From the NCBI GenBank assembly GCA_963843755.1, contig CAWJLS010000003.1, forward strand, positions 186,001 through 250,000: a stretch of 64,000 nt of DNA, read 5' to 3'. The first letter of the stretch is position 1. Every line of letters starts with the position of its first letter. The translations under genes and the position numbers were made by a program. Origin of the DNA: CAWJLS01 sp963843755. Lineage in GTDB: Bacteria > Acidobacteriota > Thermoanaerobaculia > Multivoradales > DATKCC01. Positions 48,432 to 57,403 of this stretch are shown here, piece by piece. Under the pieces are notes generated by a model, which saw nothing but the letters and a program-made list of their open reading frames with translations, was not told where the DNA came from and did not search any database.

Positions 48432-49241
48432 ATGAGCGATCCCCGTGTGCCTCTGTCAGACATCCCCGTGGTCATCCTGTGCGGCGGCAAGGGAACCCGC
48501 CTGCGCGAGGAGACCGAGTACCGACCGAAGCCGATGGTCGAGGTGGGCGACCGCCCGATCCTCTGGCACATCATGAAGCTCTACGGCACCTACGGCGTGC
48601 GGCGCTTCATCCTCTGCCTCGGCTACAAGGGCTGGTCGATCAAGCAGTACTTCCTGCGCTTCCAGGAGTACGAACGAGACTTCACCGTCACCATGGACGG
48701 CAGCCGGCCGCTCCAGTTCCACAACGACGTCGGCGGCGAGCCGTGGCAGGTGACCTGCGCCGAGACCGGCGACGAGACCGGCACCGGCGGCCGCCTGTGG
48801 CGGGTGCGCCACTACATCGACACGCCGACCTTCTTCTTCACCTACGGCGACGCGGTGGGCAACATCGACATCCCCGGCCTGCTCGACTTCCACTACGCCC
48901 AGGGGCGCACCGCCACCGTCACCGGCGTCCACCCGACCTCGCGCTACGGCGAGATGCAGACCGACGACGGCCGGGTGATCGAGTTCAACGAGAAGCCGAC
49001 GGTCGCCGAAGGGTGCGTCTCCGGCGGCTTCTTCGTCTTCCAGCGCGAGGTCTTCGACTACCTGAACGACGACCCGCCCCTGCTGCTCGAGCACGAGCCG
49101 CTGCGCAACCTGGCCCGCGACGGCGAGCTGTCGGTCCACCTGCACGAGGACTTCTGGCACCCCATGGACACCTACCGCGACTACCTGCACCTGAACGGCC
49201 TGTGGAAGCAGCCGTCGCCTCCCTGGAAGATCTGGTCTTGA
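48432..49241 (+). CDS. rfbF: Glucose-1-phosphate cytidylyltransferase
   Basis: Makes CDP-glucose from CTP and glucose 1-phosphate, the entry to CDP-linked deoxysugars. 269 residues. Seen: PVVILCGGKGTRLREETEYR near residues 11-30 (nucleotide loop), PKPMVEVGDRPILWHIMKLY, GWSIKQYFLRFQEYERDFTV, TYGDAVGNIDIPGLLDFHYA, YGEMQTDDGRVIEFNEKP and EDFWHPMDTYRDYLHLNGLW, all diagnostic for RfbF. First gene of an operon with tight overlaps: the stop overlaps the methyltransferase TTG (TTGA). Divergent from the GT2 gene. Confidence 0.95.
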   Translation: MSDPRVPLSDIPVVILCGGKGTRLREETEYRPKPMVEVGDRPILWHIMKLYGTYGVRRFILCLGYKGWSIKQYFLRFQEYERDFTVTMDGSRPLQFHNDVGGEPWQVTCAETGDETGTGGRLWRVRHYIDTPTFFFTYGDAVGNIDIPGLLDFHYAQGRTATVTGVHPTSRYGEMQTDDGRVIEFNEKPTVAEGCVSGGFFVFQREVFDYLNDDPPLLLEHEPLRNLARDGELSVHLHEDFWHPMDTYRDYLHLNGLWKQPSPPWKIWS

Positions 49242-50488
49242 GTCATCCCTCCTGCCGTTTCTGTGGCGCGCCCCTGGAGCGCACGTTCGTCGACCTGGGG
49301 CTCTCGCCGCTCGCCAACTCCTACGTCGAGCCGGAGGATCTCCAGGCGCCGGAGACGTTCTTCCCGCTCCACGTCTTCGTCTGCGAGCGCTGCCTGCTGG
49401 TCCAGCTCCCCGAGGCCGCCCGGCCGGAGGAGATCTTCAGCGACTACGCCTACTTCTCCTCGGTCTCGTCGAGCTGGGTCGAGCACGCCCGGCGCTACGC
49501 CGAGGCGATGATCGAGCGGTTCGGCCTGGGTCCGGAGCACCAGGTGGTGGAGATCGCCAGCAACGACGGCTACCTGCTGCGCCACTTCCGGGAGCGCCCG
49601 CAGGATCAGCGGGTGCCGGTGCTGGGGATCGAGCCGGCGGCCAACATCGCCGAGGCGGCGCGCGAGGCCGGCATCCCGACCGAGTGCGCGTTCTTCTCCA
49701 CCGCCAAGGCGGAGGAGCTGGCCGGCCGGGGGGTGCGGGCGGATCTGCTGGTGGGCAACAACGTCCTCGCCCACGTGCCGGCGCTCAACGACTTCGTCGC
49801 CGGGCTCGCCACCCTGCTCGCCGACGACGGCGTCGTGACCATGGAGTTCCCCCACCTGCTGCGGCTGATGGAGGAGAACCAGTTCGACACGATCTACCAC
49901 GAGCACTTCTCCTACTTCTCGTTCACCGTCGCGCGCAAGGTGTTCGCCGCCCACCGCCTGGAGCTGTTCGACGTCGACGAGCTGCCGACCCACGGCGGGT
50001 CGCTGCGCATCTACGGGCGCCACGGCGGGAGCCGGGCGGAGGAGCCGGTCAGCGAGCGGGTGGGCGAGCTGCTCGCCCGGGAGGAGGCGGCCGGCCTGCT
50101 CGACCCGGCGACCTACGACGGCTTCGGCGAGCAGGTGCGGCAGACCAAGCGGGCGCTCCTCCGCTTCCTGCTCGACGCCAAGCGGGACGGCAAGCGGATC
50201 GCCGGCTACGGCGCGCCGGCCAAGGGCAACACGCTGCTCAACTACTGCGGCGTGCGCACCGACTTCCTCGACTTCACGGTCGACCGCAGCCCCCACAAGC
50301 AGGGGCGGTTCCTGCCCGGCACCCGCATCCCGATCCTCGCCCCCGAAGCGCTCCGGGAGGCGCGCCCCGACTACGTCCTGATCCTGCCCTGGAACCTCAA
50401 GGACGAGATCGTCGAGCAGATGGCCGACGTGCGCTCCTGGGGCGGGCGGTTCGTGGTCGCCATCCCAGAGGTCGAGGTCCTGCCGTGA
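49238..50488 (+). CDS. Sugar C-methyltransferase (TylCIII/CloU-like class I methyltransferase)
   Basis: SAM-dependent methyltransferase acting on nucleotide deoxysugars. 416 residues from TTG 49238 (ggaag upstream, overlap with the rfbF stop); a GTG at 49202 is the alternative. The N-terminal zinc domain has CRFCGAPLERTFVDLGLSPL and CERCLLVQL. The central SAM fold has VVEIASNDGYLLRHFRE and GIEPAANIAEAAREAGI. The C-terminal part, EFPHLLRLMEENQFDTIYHE, HGGSLRIYGRHGG, GYGAPAKGNTLLNYCG and RFLPGTRIPILAPEAL, matches C-3 or C-5 sugar methyltransferases. Implies a branched-chain deoxysugar. Confidence 0.93.
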   Translation: MSHPSCRFCGAPLERTFVDLGLSPLANSYVEPEDLQAPETFFPLHVFVCERCLLVQLPEAARPEEIFSDYAYFSSVSSSWVEHARRYAEAMIERFGLGPEHQVVEIASNDGYLLRHFRERPQDQRVPVLGIEPAANIAEAAREAGIPTECAFFSTAKAEELAGRGVRADLLVGNNVLAHVPALNDFVAGLATLLADDGVVTMEFPHLLRLMEENQFDTIYHEHFSYFSFTVARKVFAAHRLELFDVDELPTHGGSLRIYGRHGGSRAEEPVSERVGELLAREEAAGLLDPATYDGFGEQVRQTKRALLRFLLDAKRDGKRIAGYGAPAKGNTLLNYCGVRTDFLDFTVDRSPHKQGRFLPGTRIPILAPEALREARPDYVLILPWNLKDEIVEQMADVRSWGGRFVVAIPEVEVLP

Positions 50489-51024
50489 TCCTGCGCGAGC
50501 TCCCGGTCGAGGGCCCCCGCCTGATCGAGCTCGAGCGCCACGAGGACGACCGCGGCTTCTTCGCCCGCACCTACTGCCGCGAGGAGCTGGCCGCGGCCGG
50601 GATCGACTTCCCCGTCGTCCAGGCCAACCTTTCGTACAACCGGCGCGCGGGGACCCTGCGCGGCATGCACTACCAGACCGCGCCGTGCGAGGAGGCGAAG
50701 ATCGTCCGCTGCGTCCGCGGCTCGATCCACGACGTGGTCGTCGACTTGCGGCCCAGCTCCCCCACCCTCGGCCGCCACGCCACGGCCGACCTCACCGCCG
50801 ACAACCGCCTCGCGCTCTACGTGCCGCCCGGGTTCGCCCACGGCTTCCAGACCCTGGAGCCGAACAGCGACGTCTCGTACCTGATGTCGAGCGCCTACGC
50901 CCCCGGCCACGCCGCCGGCTTCCGCTACGACGACCCGGACGTGGCGATCCGGTGGCCGCTCGACGTGGCGGCGATCTCGGACAACGACCTGGCTCTGCCC
51001 TCCTTTCGGGAGCGTGCCCTGTGA
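50485..51024 (+). CDS. rfbC: dTDP-4-dehydrorhamnose 3,5-epimerase family protein
   Basis: Cupin epimerase for 4-keto-6-deoxy nucleotide sugars. 179 residues from GTG 50485, overlapping the methyltransferase stop. Seen: HEDDRGFFARTYCREELAAA near residues 19-38, NLSYNRRAGTLRGMHYQT near 52-69 (catalytic His), EAKIVRCVRGSIHDVVVDLR (second active-site part), LYVPPGFAHGFQTLEPNSDV and SYLMSSAYAPG. Given rfbF upstream it may act on CDP- or dTDP-4-keto sugars. No 4,6-dehydratase lies in the window. Confidence 0.92.
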   Translation: MILRELPVEGPRLIELERHEDDRGFFARTYCREELAAAGIDFPVVQANLSYNRRAGTLRGMHYQTAPCEEAKIVRCVRGSIHDVVVDLRPSSPTLGRHATADLTADNRLALYVPPGFAHGFQTLEPNSDVSYLMSSAYAPGHAAGFRYDDPDVAIRWPLDVAAISDNDLALPSFRERAL

Positions 51025-52496
51025 GCGAACGGGACGGATCGACCGGCGGCGGGCAGCCCAGCCCGATCCACGAGATTGGCGAGATCGGCGAGATGGGCGC
51101 GATGGGCGAGATCGGCCCGATCGGCCCGATCGGGCGGATCGACGAAGCGGCGGCGGGCGAGGCGATGCACGCCCTGGCCCGGCGGCTCTACCCGATCCTG
51201 CGCTCGATCACCGGCGACGGGGTCCGCGAGACCCTTTCGATCCTCCAGGAGCTGGTGCCGCTCGAGGTCCACGAGGTGCCCAGCGGCACGCCGGTGCTCG
51301 ACTGGACCGTGCCGCCGGAGTGGCGGGTGCGGGAGGCCTGGATCAAGGGGCCGGACGGCCGGACGGTGGTCGACGTCCGCGACCACACGCTCCACCTGCT
51401 GAGCTACAGCGTCCCGGTCCATCGGACGATGCCGCTGGCGGAGCTGCGCGGGCACCTGTTCACCCTCCCCGACCAGCCGGACCGCATCCCCTACCGCACC
51501 TCCTACTACGCCGAGGCCTGGGGCTTCTGCCTGCGCCACCGGACGCTCGAAGGCCTGCCCGAGGGGGACTACGAGATCCTGGTCGACTCGGAGCTGGACC
51601 CCGGCGGGTCGCTCACCTACGGCGAGCTGGTCGTCCCCGGAGAGAGCGAGCGCGAGGTCCTGATCTCGACCCACACCTGCCACCCGTCGCTCGCCAACGA
51701 CAACCTCTCCGGCCTGGCGGTGACCGCCTTCCTGGCCCGGCACCTGCTCGCCCTCGCCGCGGACGGTGCCGGGGCCGGACGACGCCTTCGCTACACCTAC
51801 CGCTTCCTCTGGATCCCCGGCACCATCGGCTCGATCACCTGGCTGGCGCGCAACGAGGACGCCGCCCGCCGGGTCGTGGCCGGCCTGGTGGCGGCCAACC
51901 TGGGCGACACGGGCACGTTCCACTACAAGCGCAGCCGGCGTGGCGACGCGCTCGTCGACCGGGCGGTCGGGCACCTGCTCGAAACCCAAACCGGGGCGGC
52001 CGGGGCGACCGGCGAGCCGGCGGCGATCGAGGACTTCGTCCCGTTCGGCTACGACGAGCGCCAGTACTGCTCCCCCGGGTTCGACCTGCCCGTGGGCTCG
52101 CTCACCCGCACCCCGTGGGGCCGCTACCCCGAGTACCACACCTCCGGCGACGACCTGGACTTCCTCCGCCCGGAGCGGCTCGGCGGCTCGCTGGCCCTCT
52201 ACGCCCAGGTGGTCGCCCTGTTGGAGGCGAACCGGACCTACCGGAACCTCTGTCCCAAGGGGGAGCCCCAGCTCGGGCGGCGCGGCCTGTACGCCTCGAT
52301 CGGCGGCGGCACCGCCGGCAAAGAGCGCCAGCTCGCCCTGCTCTGGGTGCTCAACCTCTCGGACGGCGGCCACACCCTGCTCGACGTCGCCGAGCGCTCC
52401 GGGATGGCGTTCGCCCGCATCCGCGAGGCCGCCGGCGCCCTGGTCGACGCCGGCCTGCTGGAGCCGGTCGAGGGCGCGGACGCCGCCGGTTCGTGA
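51021..52496 (+). CDS. DUF4910 (M28-like) aminopeptidase-type protein
   Basis: 491 residues. GTG 51021 overlaps the rfbC stop. After a repeat-coded N-terminus (IHEIGEIGEMGAMGEIGPIG) comes the DUF4910 domain: YPILRSITGDGVRETLSILQ near residues 54-73, LEVHEVPSGTPVLDWTVPPE, REAWIKGPDGRTVVD. The M28-like core has LISTHTCHPSLANDNLSGLA near 214-233 with the metal-binding His, and RYTYRFLWIPGTIGSITWLA. A further metal-site-like stretch PEYHTSGDDLDFL follows, then a C-terminal winged-helix part (LNLSDGGHTLLDVAERSG). Such proteins recur in polysaccharide operons; their true substrate is unknown. Confidence 0.85.
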   Translation: MSERDGSTGGGQPSPIHEIGEIGEMGAMGEIGPIGPIGRIDEAAAGEAMHALARRLYPILRSITGDGVRETLSILQELVPLEVHEVPSGTPVLDWTVPPEWRVREAWIKGPDGRTVVDVRDHTLHLLSYSVPVHRTMPLAELRGHLFTLPDQPDRIPYRTSYYAEAWGFCLRHRTLEGLPEGDYEILVDSELDPGGSLTYGELVVPGESEREVLISTHTCHPSLANDNLSGLAVTAFLARHLLALAADGAGAGRRLRYTYRFLWIPGTIGSITWLARNEDAARRVVAGLVAANLGDTGTFHYKRSRRGDALVDRAVGHLLETQTGAAGATGEPAAIEDFVPFGYDERQYCSPGFDLPVGSLTRTPWGRYPEYHTSGDDLDFLRPERLGGSLALYAQVVALLEANRTYRNLCPKGEPQLGRRGLYASIGGGTAGKERQLALLWVLNLSDGGHTLLDVAERSGMAFARIREAAGALVDAGLLEPVEGADAAGS

Positions 52497-52628
52497 GCTT
52501 CCGGCGCCCCTCTCCGGGTGGCTCACGGCGACACCCGCGGCGGAGCGTGTAGCATTCGGGAAACAGCGGGAGGCGATCGGGAGACGACTCGCCCCCGATT
52601 CCGTGCCCACGGCGAAAGGGAGACCACC

Positions 52629-53369
52629 TTGTACGGTTACGGCATCGACGCGGAGACCACCGACGACGGCAGCAGCAACCGGGTGATCAAGCTGCAGGGA
52701 AGCCGCCTGCTCGAATCGGGCGGCATCGCGACCCTCTCCGGCGGGGTCACCCTCGGACCGGATGCGGCCCCGGGCGAATGGAGCGAGCTGGCCACAGCCG
52801 TGGCCGCCGAGCTCGACGAGAAGGGAATCCACCCGGTCGGCATCAACTGTCCCCTGACCCTGGCGATGCCGGGAGACGGGCGCGGCCGGCCGTTCGAGAA
52901 CCTGGTCCAGGCCCCCATCCCGACCCCCGCGACCTTCGAGAGCTGGCCGTCGGGCACGTCGGCCTCCCGCGCGGTGCTCGCCCGGCTGTGGAGCGAGACG
53001 GCGCGCAAGCTGGTCGAAAAGTACGGCTGGACCCTGTGGGCCGGAGAGCAGCGGATCGTCGGCTCGAAGCTCCTGGTCGAGGTCTTCTCCCGCACCACCT
53101 GGACCGCCCTGGCGGCCGCCCGCCGTGTGCCGGTGGTCAAGGAGTACAGCCGCAGCGTCCAGCTCCGCGACGACGTGCTCCAGGCGCTCGGCGTCGGTTT
53201 CGCCAGCGACGTCCGGGTCAACGAGGCGCTACGCGACGCGGCCGCCTGTGCCATCACCGCCGGCAAGGTGGCGACCCGCACCGCGGGCTACCTCGGCACC
53301 GAGCTCGACGAGCACCCGAGCCTGCCCTGCTTCGTCGGCGGTGGGATCGCCGTGCCCTGGCTGCGGTAG
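52629..53369 (+). CDS. DUF429 family predicted RNase H-like protein
   Basis: 246 residues from TTG 52629 with agggaga upstream. I call it DUF429-like from the general layout: YGYGIDAETTDDGSSNRVI at the N-terminus (Asp in the first strand), GINCPLTLAMPGDGRGRPF in the middle where family members have a G-D-PL block, RAVLARLWSETARKLVEKYG, SKLLVEVFSRTTWTALAAAR with Glu, and AAACAITAGKVATRTAGYLG as the last helix. DUF429 proteins are predicted nucleases without known role. Single gene between the CDP-sugar operon and corA, and convergent with corA. Confidence 0.65.
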   Translation: MYGYGIDAETTDDGSSNRVIKLQGSRLLESGGIATLSGGVTLGPDAAPGEWSELATAVAAELDEKGIHPVGINCPLTLAMPGDGRGRPFENLVQAPIPTPATFESWPSGTSASRAVLARLWSETARKLVEKYGWTLWAGEQRIVGSKLLVEVFSRTTWTALAAARRVPVVKEYSRSVQLRDDVLQALGVGFASDVRVNEALRDAAACAITAGKVATRTAGYLGTELDEHPSLPCFVGGGIAVPWLR

Positions 53370-53386
53370 CGGCGCCCCGCGAAGTC

Positions 53387-54457
<1,071 letters not shown>

Positions 54458-54489
54458 GGCGGAAAGTCTACCCCGCTCCATTTGGGGCC

Positions 54490-54661
54490 CGAAGAAAGGA
54501 AGGCCCCGGCACCGCGTCGCGCGGCACCGGGGCCTCCCGGTCTGCTTCTGGTGGCGTGGGGTCCCCTGCGGGGAACCGCAGCTCCGCGCCACGTGGCGTG
54601 GAAGACTCCCCTAGAGGGTCGCCACCTCCGTCAAACCTTGATTCACTGGACCACCTCCTTT
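54490..54661 (-). ncRNA. Candidate structured RNA with mini-ORF and terminator
   Basis: On the minus strand the region starts with AAAGGAGGTGGTCC (54661-54648), a full complement to the 16S 3' end. A 12-codon open frame follows, then two large hairpins: gtggcg/cgccac at 54593-54625 and gtggcgtgg/ccgcgccac at 54551-54592 with an inner cccctgcgggg. A strong last stem ggccccgg-ca-ccgcg/cgcgg-ca-ccggggcc (54502-54534) is followed by ttcctttcttc. The form is that of a leader RNA or small RNA with intrinsic end, 33 bases before corA. No match to a named family that I can make. Confidence 0.6.
54611..54646 (-). CDS. Candidate 11-residue leader peptide
   Basis: GTG 54646 to TAG 54611: VNQGLTEVATL (first residue Met in the cell). 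Preceded by the extended Shine-Dalgarno ending at 54648. Its start overlaps the stop of a possible 38-residue frame (54759-54643) that I cannot otherwise support. The first hairpin of the structured RNA overlaps the codons of the peptide, so ribosome movement could change folding. Confidence 0.45.
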   Translation of the reverse strand: MNQGLTEVATL

Positions 54662-54906
54662 CTGGGCGTCTCCGTCTTCGGCGGGTCCCACCCCGCCCGG
54701 CTCCTCAGGCCGCCCGAGCCTTCTTTGGAGCCGCCGCGCATCCCGGGCCGAATCGACATGGGGCGAACCGGGTCGTCCGACCGGCGGGGCGCGGAGAGGA
54801 AACTGGATTCATGGTGTGGCAGGAGGCGGCACTTTGTCAAACCGGCTCCGAGGCGCCCCCCCGAACGGACGGCGCGGGCGCGCCGGGCCGGCGGTACCCT
54901 CGGCCC

Positions 54907-55539
54907 ATGATGGACGCCGCCTCCTACACCGCCCACGAACGCACCCGGGAGGGCGCGCCGTTCTCGATCCGGGCGATCCGGCCGGACGACAAGGAGCGCC
55001 TGCTCGAGAACTTCGGGCGGCTGAGCGAACGCACGGTCTACTACCGGTTCATGGAGCCCAAGCACGAGCTCACCGCGGCCGACCTGCGCCACCTGACCGA
55101 GCCCGATTTCGACAGCCACGTGGCGCTGGTGGCGGTGGCCCCGGACGAGGAGGACGGGCACGAGCGGATCCTGGGCGTCGGCCGCTACTACACCGGCACG
55201 ACCCCGTCCGGCGATCTGGTGGCCGAGGTCGCCTTCGCCGTCGACGACGCCTTCCAGGGGCAGGGGATCGGCACCCACCTCCTCCACCACCTGGGGACCG
55301 TCGCCATGGCGCGCGGCATCCGCCACTTCGAGGCGTTCGTCCACCCGGACAACCGGCGCATGCTGGAGGTCTTCCAGAACAGCGGCTACGGGGTCCGCGA
55401 GCAGGCCGACACCGACCTGGTGCACGTCCAGATGGATCTCGAGGAGAGCCCCGAGACCCGGCGCCGGACGGTCCAGGCCGACCGGCTTCAGCAGCCGAGG
55501 ACCCGCGCGGCCTCCTCGAAGTCCTCCGGCCGGACGTAG
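54907..55539 (+). CDS. GNAT-family N-acetyltransferase
   Basis: Acetyl-CoA-dependent transferase of unknown substrate. 210 residues. Seen: FSIRAIRPDDKERLLENFGR near residues 19-38, YYRFMEPKHELTAADLRHLT, EVAFAVDDAFQGQGIGTHLL near 102-121 (motif A with QGQGIGT), HLGTVAMARGIRHFEAFVHP and MLEVFQNSGYGVREQAD. The N-terminal RPDD-R-L-FGRLS block is like the GNAT domain of protein lysine acetyltransferases (Pat/YfiQ type), so protein acetylation is possible. Its 3' end overlaps the convergent ACT gene by about 50 bases. Confidence 0.9.
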   Translation: MMDAASYTAHERTREGAPFSIRAIRPDDKERLLENFGRLSERTVYYRFMEPKHELTAADLRHLTEPDFDSHVALVAVAPDEEDGHERILGVGRYYTGTTPSGDLVAEVAFAVDDAFQGQGIGTHLLHHLGTVAMARGIRHFEAFVHPDNRRMLEVFQNSGYGVREQADTDLVHVQMDLEESPETRRRTVQADRLQQPRTRAASSKSSGRT

Positions 55540-55901
55540 AGCACGCAGCCGTAGCCCCCGCGCCCGTCGGCCACGCCGGTCGAGGCGTAGACACCGACCT
55601 TCGCGTCGTAGAGCTTGCCGTGGATCTCCGCCAGGGCGCCCGGCTGGTCGTCGCCCTGGATCAGGAACGCCGGCGACGGCCCGGTGAGGACCAGGCCTTC
55701 GCGCTGCGCCGCCCGGAGCAGGGTCTCGCCGTTCTCCGGGAAGAGCGTCATCTGCACGGTCACCGGGCCGACCGGGACCGCGCTGAAAGCGAGGAGCTGG
55801 ACACCGTGGCGGGCGAGCTCCGAAAGGACGTGGTACCCCTCGCCCGGACGGTCGCGGACCGTGGCGTGGAAGTATTCGGCGCGACGGATCTTCTGGGCCA
55901 T
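55488..55901 (-). CDS. ACT-domain-containing protein
   Basis: 137 residues with two ACT-like halves. The first, EYFHATVRDRPGEGYHVLSE near residues 9-28, reads as an ACT strand-helix with DRPGEGY. The second, FLIQGDDQPGALAEIHGKLY near 78-97, has the ligand-binding DQPGAL turn. The end YGCVLYVRPEDFEEAARVLG is typical of ACT-only proteins. Probably a small ligand-sensing protein, perhaps for amino acids; no enzyme is fused. Seen ahead of an O-antigen ligase gene without clear link. Confidence 0.85.
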   Translation of the reverse strand: MAQKIRRAEYFHATVRDRPGEGYHVLSELARHGVQLLAFSAVPVGPVTVQMTLFPENGETLLRAAQREGLVLTGPSPAFLIQGDDQPGALAEIHGKLYDAKVGVYASTGVADGRGGYGCVLYVRPEDFEEAARVLGC

Positions 55902-56001
55902 ACTGGAGCCTCCTTGGACAGGCGGTGATCGCGGAGCGCTCCTCCGATTCTAGACCCACCGCCCCCGGGCCTCCCCGTCCGCCCGGGTGGCAGCGCCCAT
56001 C

Positions 56002-57288
56002 TCACCCCCCGGCGGGAGTGTCCGACGCCTGTTCAGGACCCGACTCCGAGACCGGCTCCGAGACCGGTTCCGGAGCCTCCTTCGAGGCGCTCCCCGGTCC
56101 GAGGCACCAGGGCACGGCGAGCAGGAAGAGCACGAAGCGCTGGACCTCCGTGTCACCCCAGTTGTCCTCGAACAGACCGGCGATGCTGAAGGCGATCAGG
56201 GCCAGCACGACCCCGACCAGGATGTCGGCCTGGGGGCCGGCGAACCCGTCCTCGTCGAGGAAGCGGCGCCAGGCGGTCCGGCAGACCAGCAGCAGGAGGG
56301 CGACGAACACCGCCAGCTCCGGCAGACCGCACTCCGCCGCGAGCTGGATGAACGCGTTGTGGAGGTGCGGGATCTCGGCCCGGACCGCGGTCGACACCCG
56401 GTAGTGGGGGTACTCCTCCTCCACCAGGTCGGGTCCGAGACCGGTCAGCGGATGGTCGGCGATCATCGCCGCGCCGGCCTCCGCCATCGACAGGCGATCG
56501 ATGTTCGACGGGTTCTGGAGATCGACGATCGAGCAGACCCGGTCGAGCACCGGCCGGGGCGCCAGCAAAACGACGAGGACCGCCACCACCGGGTAGGCGA
56601 GCAGCCACCGGGGCGCCCGCACCACCACCAGGAAGGTCGCCGCCACCACCAGGCCGACCCAGGCGCTGCGGGTGTAGCTGCCGATCAGCGCCGCGTTGAT
56701 GATCACCAGGGCGGCCCAGCGCCAGGAGCTCTTCCAGCCGCGAGCCCCCCAGCCGGTGGCGAGCTGGGCGATCAGCAGCAGGTCGGCGACCAGCAGGACG
56801 CCCGAGAAGGTCATGTAGTGGGAGAACGAGGCCCGGATGCGGTGGTCGAGCCCGCCGTAGCCGTTCAGGAACTGCCCCAGCCCGAGGGCCCCGGACCCGG
56901 TGGCGACCACGATCATGCCGTTGATCAGGCGCCGGACCTGGTGCTCGCCGCGCACCAGCACCAGGGCGATCGGCAGCGGCAGCAGGTTGAACGGCACCGA
57001 CAGGGCGCGCAGGCTACGCTCGACGTCGAGCGACGACGCCAGGGAGATGGCGAACAGCCCCAGGTAGGCAGCCAGGACCAGCAGCAGGGGGCGGGCCCGG
57101 TGCCAGGTCTCGCGCCAGCGCCCCTTGCCGACCCACGGGCTGGCGAGGAAGGTGATGGCCAGCAGCGAGTTCGACAGGGCGATGCCGAAGACGGCCCAGA
57201 GCTGCGCCGCGTAGAGCCAGAACCCGGCGCGGTGGGAGACGGTCTCCTCGGTCACGGGGCGGGGTGTCTGCCTGGCGTGGGTGTTCAC
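56002..57288 (-). CDS. O-antigen ligase/polymerase (WaaL/Wzy-type) membrane protein
   Basis: 428 residues with about 10-11 hydrophobic helices, e.g. LLLVLAAYLGLFAISLASSL, WAALVIINAALIGSYTRSAW, LLAYPVVAVLVVLLAPRP. The signature loop of the Wzy_C family is here: SYTRSAWVGLVVA, then DHPLTGLGPDLVEEEYPHYR near residues 278-297, and EIPHLHNAFIQLAAECGLPE near 308-327 with the His-Asn pair. It joins O-antigen to lipid A core or polymerises glycan units. Ends in a charged SEPVSESGPE tail. Belongs to the surface-glycan region, on the minus strand. Confidence 0.9.
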   Translation of the reverse strand: MNTHARQTPRPVTEETVSHRAGFWLYAAQLWAVFGIALSNSLLAITFLASPWVGKGRWRETWHRARPLLLVLAAYLGLFAISLASSLDVERSLRALSVPFNLLPLPIALVLVRGEHQVRRLINGMIVVATGSGALGLGQFLNGYGGLDHRIRASFSHYMTFSGVLLVADLLLIAQLATGWGARGWKSSWRWAALVIINAALIGSYTRSAWVGLVVAATFLVVVRAPRWLLAYPVVAVLVVLLAPRPVLDRVCSIVDLQNPSNIDRLSMAEAGAAMIADHPLTGLGPDLVEEEYPHYRVSTAVRAEIPHLHNAFIQLAAECGLPELAVFVALLLLVCRTAWRRFLDEDGFAGPQADILVGVVLALIAFSIAGLFEDNWGDTEVQRFVLFLLAVPWCLGPGSASKEAPEPVSEPVSESGPEQASDTPAGG

Positions 57289-57403
57289 TGGCGGCGAAGC
57301 GGCGGAGCGGCAGTGGGGCTGCGAGTCTGAACAGATGGGCGCCGTGTCCGCGCCGCGCGTGGCCGGTGGTCCGCCCCTCCGAGCGGCGGCAAGTCTAGCA
57401 GAG

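Noticed and set aside
51074..51145. CRISPR-like short repeats
   Set aside because: The repeats are an in-frame 9-base pattern (about gagatcggc) inside a coding start with no spacers.
54646..54661. 16S rRNA 3' end on the plus strand (ctggaccacctccttt)
   Set aside because: Only about 15 bases match and no other rRNA sequence is near; it is the complement of an extended Shine-Dalgarno on the minus strand.
54643..54759. 38-residue frame ending inside the extended Shine-Dalgarno region
   Set aside because: It has no ribosome-binding site of its own and no recognisable features; kept only as a remark with the leader peptide.
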